Origin: an uncultured Bacilli bacterium | GTDB taxonomy: Bacteria > Bacillota_I > Bacilli_A > RF39 > UBA660 | DNA: 7,196 bases | NCBI GenBank assembly: GCA_910586425.1 | Contig: CAJUHL010000081.1 | Coordinates: 1-7,196, forward strand | Direction of reading: 5' to 3' | Part shown: positions 1-5,109 of the stretch, piece by piece | How positions within the stretch are numbered: position 1 is the first letter of the stretch | How the letters are laid out: each line of letters begins with the position of its first letter | Notes under the pieces: generated by a model | Told to the model about the DNA's origin: nothing | The model's database searches: none | The model's input: the letters and a program-made list of their open reading frames with translations, nothing else | Translations under genes and position numbers: made by a program

Positions 1-2972
1 ATTACGGATTTTAATAATCCTATCTTTTCAATAAGAGATGATACGCCAATACCTGCGTCTGCAAGTCCTTTTAAGAATGACGAATTAATAGTATCGTTTG
101 AAATATTACTCCATATTGCGGATAATTCGCCCAGCTTACCTTCTAATGACGCTGCATATTTTTCTTGGTTTTCAAGGGTGACTCCTGTGGAATCGTTTGC
201 TTTATTTACTAAATCCTCATAGTCACTCCAATTCCTTAATAAAGTCTGGATTACGTTAATCTGGCGTGTTCCTGCTAAATTGAATGAAATATTTGATTTT
301 TCAACATCAGACAAAGACTCCCATTGTTTTGAAAGTTCTCCCATGGTAATATTGAAATCCTTAAATTCACCATCCGTTTTCCTGACTTCTATTCCAACAC
401 TGCGGAGGGACTTTTCTGCGTCAGAGATTTCGCCCTCATCAATACCCATGATTTTTCCGGCTTTTGTAGTACGTGTTATGATTGTTTTCAGACTGTTGCC
501 CAACTGGCTTCCCTGTAATCCAGTCTTTTCTACAAGCAAACCAATCATACTTGCATATTCAGACAAATCCATACCAGCAGCACGTGCAACCTCACCAGAT
601 GTAGCAATGCCTTCATTAATCTGTACGATACCATCTGCAAAGTCATGCGCTATACTCTGTGATATTGCCTGAATTGTATCAGAGATACCCATAAGATCAT
701 CCTGTGTCAGATCGAACTGATTCATGATTGTCTGCAAATACTTAGCAGATTCCTCACCGCTAAATCCTGTAACATTAGACAACATAATTGCAGGCCGCGC
801 TTTTTGAAGAATTGATTCAGTACTTTCTTTGGCATTCGCGTATAATTTGACAGCACCCAAGATATTACTTGCTGATGTATACAAATCTTTTGCCATCTGA
901 AGAGATGACTCGCCAATTTCTTTCAACTGTCTGCCTGATAGCTCCATTGTATAATTGATGTTAACCAGTGCTTCTTGAAGCTCACGCACACTGCCAACCA
1001 TCTCTTTGATTTTACGGATTGAAGTCATAAAAATATAGTTCGCGCTAGTCCAATAACTAAGGAAAGAGAAATTCTTCTTTAATGATGCAAAGAATGATTG
1101 ATTAGATTTCTCCGCTTTCTTTTGTTCAGCAGCAACACGTTTAGTTGACGCAACTACATCAGACATTAACTTTTGGTATTCTTTTGCCCAACTTCCATCT
1201 AAAGGAACCTTCCCACCAGCGGCATCCATTTCAGATTTCAATTTCATGTATCTTGATGTTAAATCATCTACAGAAACAACTACCAAACCTGTCTTGTTTT
1301 GCAGTCCAGACATATTTGTTTCTAACGTCTTGAGCATGGTCGGCATATCTCTCATATTATTTAATGCCTGTTGTATCGGATCAAGTGACGCTGACTGCGA
1401 TTTCAAACTCTGTGTTCCCATCTTTGCCGCATTTTCAAGCTGATTAAAGGCAAGTTTCAGATCATTTACAGTGCCAATACCATTCTTGAAGTTATTGAAT
1501 ACAGATTCAAAACCAGAGAAATCAATTGCAGTTTTGGAATATCGTGTCTTAAAATCATTCAGTTTTGTCTCATAATCTGTAATGACTTTCTCCATCTGCT
1601 GCATCTGTTTTATCGCCTGTGCATTATTGAGTTCTGCGCCAATATTTTTGAACACATAAGTCGGAGCACATTTTGTACCGATATTCTCTAATGCATACCG
1701 TAAAGTTTCAACCTCTCCAGAAGCTCTTTTTACATTTACAGTAAAGGATGTGAGCTGATTTGACTTATCAAACCTTTCTGACACAGAAATCAAAGCCTGT
1801 TCATCTTGTAATAATTCTTTAAAATACTGTGATGCCTGCCTGGCTGCATTATTGGAATTATCAAACATTGTCATATTTGCACCAGACTTGATAACGGACT
1901 CATTTGCTATAATCTGTTGCTGAATATCTGCGGTCTGTTCATATGCCTGCTGCTTTCTTCCCTCATTCTGAACAACCGTATCAGCAGTTGAAGCAGCATT
2001 TTGTTTGATCTCTGTCTCCTGTTCCCTCAACAGATTCAATTTATTTGATGCTTCTGCAAGCCTGTCCATGTACCCTATTAGTACTTTGGAAACTTCATTT
2101 CCCTGCATAGGCTGTAAACTTCCATCACTATGTAATGCTTGCTTAGCTACCTTAAGATGTTCGACAATTGCATTAATTTGATCTCCAAATGTGATGAACT
2201 TCTCCAGATTAGGTGATGTATTACACAGTTCACTCCATACAGTATCTAAATCTACAGCATTCTTCTTTGTCGTTGTAAATAATGCATTAAGGCCATTGAG
2301 ACCACGAAACTGATTATTCAGTTCACGAATACTCATCCCTGTATTCTGGAAAAGCTCTGATTTGCTGTTGACAAATATCTTTTTACCCTCAAACTGTTTC
2401 AGTATGTCAAGCGATTCTTTGAATGGAGTCAAATCCCTGGTCTTACCGAACTGGTTTAGCACGCTGTAAAGAGAGTTTATCTTATTCGTAATGCTTTCCC
2501 ATGAACTATCCGAACCTGTTTTCATTACTTCCTTTGACAGTGCATTGATTTCTTTTGTAAGACCACGCACCTGTTCTAAAACAGAACTGTCAATATCCGC
2601 ACGATTCAAATTAAAGGTCTTTGCCAAATCAGAAAATGAAATCTTCTTATTGTTAAATTCCTTTATTACATTATAAATACTGTTTCTGATACCGCCTAAA
2701 CTAGCCATCAGACCTTTATTAATACCTGAACCTATCTGCTGTCCAGTTTTTTCAATCTGTCCGCTGTTAAGATTGATATTTGAGAATGTAATACTCTGAT
2801 TGGTAGCTTTTTCTATCTGCCGCTTTAAATTAAAGATTGTTTTCGGATCAATTTCAGCCTGTAATTTTAACTTGTCTATCTGATTCTGTAATCTTGTGAT
2901 GGACTTGTTGATATTTCCCTTTGAGATTTCTGTGTTTAATATCGCTTGTAACTCAATTAAAAACTCGTTCAA
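1..2972 (-). CDS. Phage tail tape measure protein, TP901-like (C-terminus off the left edge)
   Basis: This long minus-strand frame runs without a stop from TTG at 2972 to the window edge (990 complete codons). Tape measure proteins fill the tail tube of long-tailed phages, set its length and help DNA delivery. The first 630 or so residues are helical and rich in Gln, Asn, Lys and Glu, as expected for a coiled-coil ruler. From about residue 632 (KKNFSFLSYWTSANYIFM) to about 905 the sequence matches the TP901 core: SNVTGFSGEES near 733, a block with GEVARAAGMDLSEYASM followed by GLQGSQLGNSLKTIITR near 780-825, and NLAGTRQINVIQTLL near 900. The start is TTG because the frame has a TAA at 2978-2976 and an AGGAGA Shine-Dalgarno sits 8 nt upstream. 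No membrane segments or lytic domain are visible in the part present; they may lie beyond position 1. Family call strong, exact phage type unknown. Confidence 0.9.
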   Translation of the reverse strand, partial: MNEFLIELQAILNTEISKGNINKSITRLQNQIDKLKLQAEIDPKTIFNLKRQIEKATNQSITFSNINLNSGQIEKTGQQIGSGINKGLMASLGGIRNSIYNVIKEFNNKKISFSDLAKTFNLNRADIDSSVLEQVRGLTKEINALSKEVMKTGSDSSWESITNKINSLYSVLNQFGKTRDLTPFKESLDILKQFEGKKIFVNSKSELFQNTGMSIRELNNQFRGLNGLNALFTTTKKNAVDLDTVWSELCNTSPNLEKFITFGDQINAIVEHLKVAKQALHSDGSLQPMQGNEVSKVLIGYMDRLAEASNKLNLLREQETEIKQNAASTADTVVQNEGRKQQAYEQTADIQQQIIANESVIKSGANMTMFDNSNNAARQASQYFKELLQDEQALISVSERFDKSNQLTSFTVNVKRASGEVETLRYALENIGTKCAPTYVFKNIGAELNNAQAIKQMQQMEKVITDYETKLNDFKTRYSKTAIDFSGFESVFNNFKNGIGTVNDLKLAFNQLENAAKMGTQSLKSQSASLDPIQQALNNMRDMPTMLKTLETNMSGLQNKTGLVVVSVDDLTSRYMKLKSEMDAAGGKVPLDGSWAKEYQKLMSDVVASTKRVAAEQKKAEKSNQSFFASLKKNFSFLSYWTSANYIFMTSIRKIKEMVGSVRELQEALVNINYTMELSGRQLKEIGESSLQMAKDLYTSASNILGAVKLYANAKESTESILQKARPAIMLSNVTGFSGEESAKYLQTIMNQFDLTQDDLMGISDTIQAISQSIAHDFADGIVQINEGIATSGEVARAAGMDLSEYASMIGLLVEKTGLQGSQLGNSLKTIITRTTKAGKIMGIDEGEISDAEKSLRSVGIEVRKTDGEFKDFNITMGELSKQWESLSDVEKSNISFNLAGTRQINVIQTLLRNWSDYEDLVNKANDSTGVTLENQEKYAASLEGKLGELSAIWSNISNDTINSSFLKGLADAGIGVSSLIEKIGLLKSV

Positions 2973-2986
2973 TAATTATGTCTCCT
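2970..2986 (-). promoter_or_regulatory. Shine-Dalgarno and TTG start of the tape measure gene
   Basis: On the minus strand AGGAGA (2986-2981) is followed after 8 nt by TTG (2972-2970). The codon two upstream in the same frame is TAA (2978-2976), so no earlier start is possible, and the frame has no ATG nearby. A near-identical AAAGGAGACAT leader precedes the helix-turn-helix gene that starts at 3489. Confidence 0.75.
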
Positions 2987-3306
2987 TTTCTTCTTTGTAC
3001 ATATTTTTCAGTTCCATATTCAGTTTTCAATATTCAATTTTCAATAGTTAATTCTACATTTACAGTTCCATATTCAGTTTTCTTTACAACTTTCACATAC
3101 TCCACACAACCATGCTTTTATCAAAAACACGATTTTTTGCATTTTTTCTTAAAAATATTTGATTTTTTACGATATTTTTGTGATTTTGGGTTATTTTTCG
3201 ATTTTTATTGATTTTCTGATTACTACTGATTTTCTGAAAATTACAATTAGATATACTACACTACATAAGATACTATACTTGTTGACTGTTACTTAGATTT
3301 CACAAA
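2973..3306. other. Gene-free AT-rich gap upstream of the tape measure gene
   Basis: I find no convincing gene in these 334 bases. The right part (about 3128-3237) is extremely AT-rich, with short T-tracts centred near 3135, 3144, 3165, 3177, 3185, 3196, 3204, 3213 and 3231. These are roughly one helical turn apart, which suggests intrinsically curved DNA. It also holds two copies of TGATTTTCTGA (3209-3219 and 3227-3237) and an AT-only inverted repeat (AAAAATAT at 3151-3158 with ATATTTTT at 3172-3179). The left part holds the repeats listed separately. A late-gene promoter for the tape measure gene is expected here, but no sigma-A-like promoter with good spacing is evident. Confidence 0.5.
3009..3082. 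repeat. 20-bp direct repeat plus 14-bp tandem repeat
   Basis: CAGTTCCATATTCAGTTTTC occurs perfectly at 3009-3028 and again at 3063-3082, 54 bp apart. The first copy overlaps a 14-bp tandem repeat with one mismatch (ATTCAGTTTTCAAT at 3018-3031, then ATTCAATTTTCAAT at 3032-3045). The array lies 37-110 bp upstream of the tape measure start. It could be protein-binding sites or slippage-derived sequence; nothing in the sequence decides between these. Confidence 0.8.
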
Positions 3307-3489
3307 CTATTCATTACTGTCAAGATACTCATTCAATGCCAGCAATGTTGACTCCCACAATTTCTTTTTCCCTAATTTGAAATCAGAGATAAACTGTCTT
3401 GGCACTCCAATCCGTTTAGCAATATACGTCTGCTTCTCCCTTTCTGCCCTCTTTATCAATTTCTGTCTAACTTCTTCCTGTGTGACCAT
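3307..3489 (-). CDS. Small helix-turn-helix DNA-binding protein (60 aa)
   Basis: This small basic protein is probably a phage transcription regulator. Residues 20-38 read as a helix-turn-helix: TYIAKRIG (helix 2), a short turn, then VPRQFISDFK (recognition helix). The C-terminal LLALNEYL is a likely packing helix. The ATG has a strong Shine-Dalgarno, AGGAGA, 4 nt upstream. It lies downstream of the toxin terminator (3575-3545) and upstream of the tape measure gene, so it is not part of the toxin operon. It is a clear paralog of the 66-residue protein at 4947-4747: about 16 of 53 aligned residues are identical, including VRxKL near the N-terminus, IxK and SxFK in the HTH, and the terminal YL. 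Its target and sign of regulation are unknown. No clear promoter is visible in the 55 bp between terminator and start. Confidence 0.75.
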   Translation of the reverse strand: MVTQEEVRQKLIKRAEREKQTYIAKRIGVPRQFISDFKLGKKKLWESTLLALNEYLDSNE

Positions 3490-3544
3490 AATGTCTCCTT
3501 TCCTTATTTCTTTAAGATATTCTTTTTGTCATAAATAAAACATT

Positions 3545-3575
3545 AAAAAAGACGATACTTATTCAGCAGCGTCTT
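3545..3575 (-). terminator. Intrinsic terminator after the toxin gene
   Basis: On the minus strand AAGACG (3575-3570) pairs with CGTCTT (3554-3549). An inner UGCU/AGUA extension has a G-U pair, and the stem runs into TTTTTT (3550-3545). The hairpin starts 15 nt after the toxin stop codon and closes the toxin-antitoxin transcription unit. Confidence 0.85.
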
Positions 3576-3590
3576 GATTACTTTTTCTCA

Positions 3591-4082
3591 CTATTTAATT
3601 CCTAATTCTTTATGAAAATATTGCAAGGTTGAATATTGGTAAATGCGTTCAAATTCTTTTTTATCATACTTTGTTGAATTTCCCGATAAATAATTTACAT
3701 AATCATCAACATATTCTTGAGCATCATTCTTTATGTATTCTATATTATTACGTGTTTCATTATATTCATCTTTATCTACGATCGCATCTGTTTGCCCAAT
3801 GTAATTACTGTCTGCAACAATTACTATCTTACTATAGTCCAATCCAGATTTTGCTCTTTTAGACCGAAGACTATTCTTAAACATAAAAGAGTATTTATGT
3901 CTGATATGGCTTCTATACGGAATACAAATAAAATAACCATAGTGCGATTGTATTAGCAAACAATTATATGGTCTGCTGTTTTTTCTGACAATCTCCTTGT
4001 ATGGCGGATCTGGATAATCAGTATAGAATTTTTGCGTCAAGTTCAATACCTGATAGTCAAATTCCTCTTTTGTAAAACACAT
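3591..4082 (-). CDS. Type III toxin-antitoxin endoribonuclease toxin, CptN/ToxN-like
   Basis: This 163-residue protein is the right size for ToxN/CptN/AbiQ toxins, sequence-selective RNases with a MazF-like fold. They cut cellular and phage transcripts and process their own antitoxin RNA. Visible landmarks are RPYNCLLIQ (37-45) and YGYFICIPYRSHI (48-60), the beta-strand core with the typical IPYRS turn; SGLDYSKIVIV (79-89); an acidic DKDEYNET (103-110); and a helical C-terminus ending YFHKELGI. No signal peptide or membrane segment is present. The ATG follows AGAGGA by 4 nt. The decisive evidence is context: just upstream on the same strand lie two tandem pseudoknot repeats and then a hairpin, the standard antitoxin-attenuator-toxin order. 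Of the three named families CptIN, mostly clostridial, seems closest from the IPYRS and SGLDYSK blocks, but I could not align it. The gene is about 30% GC and intact. Confidence 0.85.
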   Translation of the reverse strand: MCFTKEEFDYQVLNLTQKFYTDYPDPPYKEIVRKNSRPYNCLLIQSHYGYFICIPYRSHIRHKYSFMFKNSLRSKRAKSGLDYSKIVIVADSNYIGQTDAIVDKDEYNETRNNIEYIKNDAQEYVDDYVNYLSGNSTKYDKKEFERIYQYSTLQYFHKELGIK

Positions 4083-4093
4083 AATATCCTCTC

Positions 4094-4122
4094 AATAGAA
4101 ACGGGAGAGCAGATGCCCTCCC
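4094..4122 (-). terminator. Attenuating hairpin between antitoxin RNA and toxin gene
   Basis: On the minus strand GGGAGGGC (4122-4115) pairs with GCTCTCCC (4110-4103) across a 4-nt loop, 8 bp with one G-U. The tail, GTTTCTATT (4102-4094), is only moderately T-rich. Type III loci place a leaky terminator exactly here, so that most transcripts stop as antitoxin RNA and a minority reach the toxin. The toxin Shine-Dalgarno starts right after the tail. Confidence 0.8.
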
Positions 4123-4130
4123 AGAATTTT

Positions 4131-4232
4131 CATCACTCGGTTACTTTTATTTTACCGTTGAGTCAGAACCGTCACTCAACTCATCGCTCTGTCACTTTTA
4201 TTTTACCGTCCTGTCAGAACAGTCACAGGACT
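4131..4232 (-). repeat. Two tandem 51-bp repeats encoding antitoxin pseudoknots
   Basis: The units are 4131-4181 and 4182-4232, directly abutting, 41 of 51 positions identical. Stem 1 is GTCCTGT/ACAGGAC in the first-transcribed unit and GTTGAGT/ACTCAAC in the second. Stem 2 is CTGTT/GACAG in the first and CGGTT/AACCG in the second. The sequence after the second unit (from 4130 downward) and before the first (from 4233 upward) does not continue the repeat convincingly. Confidence 0.95.
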
Positions 4233-4244
4233 CATTGTGTGATG

Positions 4245-4265
4245 AAGGAACCTATCTGATTCCTT
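4245..4265 (-). other. Leader hairpin at the predicted 5' end of the antitoxin transcript
   Basis: On the minus strand AAGGAATC (4265-4258) pairs with GGTTCCTT (4252-4245) across a 5-nt loop, 8 bp with one G-U. It has no T-run after it, so it is not a terminator. It sits right at the predicted start site and could protect the 5' end of the antitoxin RNA. Confidence 0.55.
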
Positions 4266-4271
4266 ACTTAT

Positions 4272-4300
4272 ACTATACGCAATCTCAGTCGAACATTCAA
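4272..4300 (-). promoter_or_regulatory. Sigma-A-type promoter of the toxin-antitoxin unit (proximal)
   Basis: On the minus strand a -35 TTGAAT (4300-4295) and a -10 TATAGT (4277-4272) are separated by 17 nt. Initiation would fall near 4265, immediately before the leader hairpin, 33 nt ahead of the first pseudoknot unit. Confidence 0.65.
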
Positions 4301-4353
4301 TGAACAAACTATAAATTTTTCATAAATTTCTTTATATATGAACGTTTTTTATT

Positions 4354-4381
4354 ATTATACCATGCAGATTTTAATAATCAA
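4354..4381 (-). promoter_or_regulatory. Extended -10 promoter upstream of the toxin-antitoxin unit (distal)
   Basis: On the minus strand a -35 TTGATT (4381-4376) and a perfect -10 TATAAT (4359-4354) are spaced by 16 nt, with TGG just before the -10 making an extended -10 element. The -10 is better than that of the proximal promoter. It would add about 80 nt of AT-rich leader, which carries two copies of AAATTTAT and could hold an operator. Confidence 0.6.
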
Positions 4382-4397
4382 GTGATTTTTCATACTA

Positions 4398-4668
4398 CAT
4401 CCGGCAAAGTGTGGAATCCTTTGTCTCTGCCGGATGACCTGCATAGCATTGTGGAGATACCAATACAGGATTTGCATTGTTGTGATTTCTGTACGCCGTT
4501 GTGGAGTTTTTCAGCGTACATAATGATTGATAGAGCTGTAACCCTCTATCAACCTGAATATGGATGAAATTTATAGGAACTGTAAATATTACAGTAATTA
4601 CCGTCTGGCGCAAGAGGTTTTGTCTGCCAATTGGACTTTTCCACACCCCAACCAACATCTCTCGCGCC
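4398..4668 (-). ncRNA. Candidate structured non-coding RNA, class not recognised
   Basis: This stretch is about 42% GC by hand count (4381-4680) against roughly 30-35% around it, and it is dense in inverted repeats. On the minus strand, in order: GGCGCGAGAG/CTCTTGCGCC (4668-4659 with 4616-4607, 10 bp); ACTGTAA/TTACAGT (4595-4589 with 4585-4579); TTGATAGAG/CTCTATCAA (4552-4544 with 4535-4527); TGTACGCTG/CGGCGTACA (4520-4512 with 4498-4490); CCTGTAT/ATGCAGG (4469-4463 with 4444-4438); CATCCGG/CCGGATG (4436-4430 with 4404-4398) with an inner CAAAG/CTTTG. Three stems contain pairs that are G-U on the minus strand but A-C on the plus strand, fixing the orientation. The loops of the last three hairpins share UCCACA. 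No clean promoter or T-tailed terminator is visible, so the ends are uncertain and it may be processed from readthrough. I could not match it to a known large phage RNA such as GOLLD or ROOL. Confidence 0.6.
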
Positions 4669-4710
4669 GCATAGTAAGATATTTAACAATGAATGCTCTC
4701 CACATCCACT

Positions 4711-4740
4711 TTTATAATAAACACACCTTTTGGGTGTATT
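4711..4740 (-). terminator. Terminator after the 66-aa helix-turn-helix gene
   Basis: On the minus strand AATACACC (4740-4733) pairs with GGTGTGTT (4727-4720) across CAAAA, followed by TATTATAAA. The stem's U-G pair becomes A-C on the plus strand, so it works in the minus direction. It begins 6 nt after the stop codon. The T-tail is short, so termination may be partial and leak into the structured region downstream. Confidence 0.65.
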
Positions 4741-4746
4741 ATTACC

Positions 4747-4947
4747 TTAAATACTTGTCGGAATCTGTGTTATTTCCAGATACTTTTGAAGCTTTTCCAA
4801 ATCTGAATCTATTAAATTAATCTGTCTGTTCTTAAACCTGCTCAAATCTACGTTACTAATATTAGTAACTTTTGAAATGGAAGCCGCCGACAAACCAGCA
4901 GATATAACCTCTGACAATTTGTTGCGAACTAATTCCTGTTGCTCCAT
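4747..4947 (-). CDS. Small helix-turn-helix DNA-binding protein (66 aa)
   Basis: A probable phage regulator. An N-terminal helix (QQELVRNKLSEVI) precedes a helix-turn-helix at about residues 20-40: SAASISKVTNI as helix 2 and SNVDLSRFKN as the recognition helix. A final amphipathic helix, LEKLQKYLEI, ends the domain. The ATG follows a near-ideal AGGAGG by 8 nt, suggesting high expression. It is a paralog of the 60-residue protein at 3489-3307, with the same domain order and the same VRxKL, SxFK and YL positions apart from a one-residue gap before the HTH. It lies 142 bp downstream of the RNA polymerase gene with no terminator seen between them, so the two may share a transcript. Operators are unknown. 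It could be a Cro-like repressor or a factor tied to the phage polymerase; the sequence does not say. Confidence 0.75.
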   Translation of the reverse strand: MEQQELVRNKLSEVISAGLSAASISKVTNISNVDLSRFKNRQINLIDSDLEKLQKYLEITQIPTSI

Positions 4948-4950
4948 GAT

Positions 4951-5109
4951 TCAATCCTCCTCTTTCAATACTTTTTTCAAATTAACTTGTAAATTTCCCC
5001 TCCATCATAAATGCGTACTTAATGATATCGCTACAATCCCATTGTTTACGCTGTTTTCAGTATCTTTACCTAAAATATCTACGAATTTTCTAAAGGCTGA
5101 TATCCTCAT
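4951..5109 (-). pseudogene. Doubtful small ORF with an internal TGA, overlapping the polymerase gene end
   Basis: On the minus strand ATG at 5109 opens a frame of 34 codons that starts MRISAFRKFVDILGKD and overlaps the last 20 bases of the polymerase gene. It stops at TGA (5007-5005), and the same frame then continues for 17 codons (WRGNLQVNLKKVLKEED) to TGA at 4953-4951, 3 nt before the next gene's ATG. The tail encodes that gene's Shine-Dalgarno, as happens in coupled operons. It could be a decayed small gene, a one-base sequence error, or a chance frame. The start has no good ribosome-binding site, and I do not recognise the product. Confidence 0.25.

Larger units (their letters stand above)
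4103..4265 (-). ncRNA. Type III antitoxin RNA precursor (CptI/ToxI-like)
   Basis: The predicted transcript starts near 4265 and ends at the attenuator hairpin. It holds a leader hairpin and then two tandem 51-nt pseudoknot units (4232-4182, then 4181-4131). In each unit, numbered from its 5' end, nucleotides 2-8 pair with 19-25 (stem 1), and 11-15 in the loop pair with 40-44 downstream (pseudoknot stem 2). A 14-nt A-rich strand, GGUAAAAUAAAAGU (26-39), crosses stem 1. In this class the toxin cuts the precursor into single units, which wrap toxin monomers in a closed inactive complex. Of the ten differences between units, eight are paired compensations and one is G-U to A-U, which supports the fold and minus-strand transcription. 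At 51 nt the unit is slightly longer than the roughly 35-50 nt I know for the class. Exact cut sites and transcript ends are inferred. Confidence 0.85.

Noticed and set aside
280..672. 130-codon plus-strand ORF
   Set aside because: It lies entirely opposite the tape measure TP901 core and has no family features; it is a shadow of that gene.
2976..3017. 13-codon minus-strand ORF ending 3 nt before the tape measure TTG, a possible leader peptide
   Set aside because: It has no ribosome-binding site of its own and starts inside the 20-bp repeat, whose other copy stops after three codons; probably chance.
3074..3142. 22-codon minus-strand ORF with a CxxCxxC motif (ends CGVCESCKEN)
   Set aside because: It has no ribosome-binding site, lies in repeat-rich DNA and shares its end with the 20-bp repeat; too short to support.
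2921..3211. 96-codon plus-strand ORF
   Set aside because: Its low-complexity Phe-rich product is the translation of the AATATTCAATTTTCAAT-type repeats and T-tracts, and part lies opposite the tape measure gene.
4131..4232. CRISPR array
   Set aside because: There are only two abutting units with no spacers, and the differences between them are paired compensations inside stems, which fits tandem antitoxin pseudoknots.
4233..4283. A third antitoxin repeat upstream
   Set aside because: The 51 bases before the first unit share only a weak CAT match at the boundary and form a different hairpin; no stem 2 partner or A-rich strand is present.
4395..4658. 87-codon minus-strand ORF across the structured region
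   Set aside because: There is no Shine-Dalgarno and no recognisable protein pattern, and its bases are accounted for by nested perfect stems. RNA is the better reading.
4381..4680. tRNA or tRNA-like genes
   Set aside because: I found no T-arm consensus or cloverleaf-sized domain with a 7-bp acceptor stem on either strand.
4747..5109. UGA reassignment in this phage
   Set aside because: The tape measure and polymerase frames, over 1,600 codons together, contain no in-frame TGA and use TGG for Trp.
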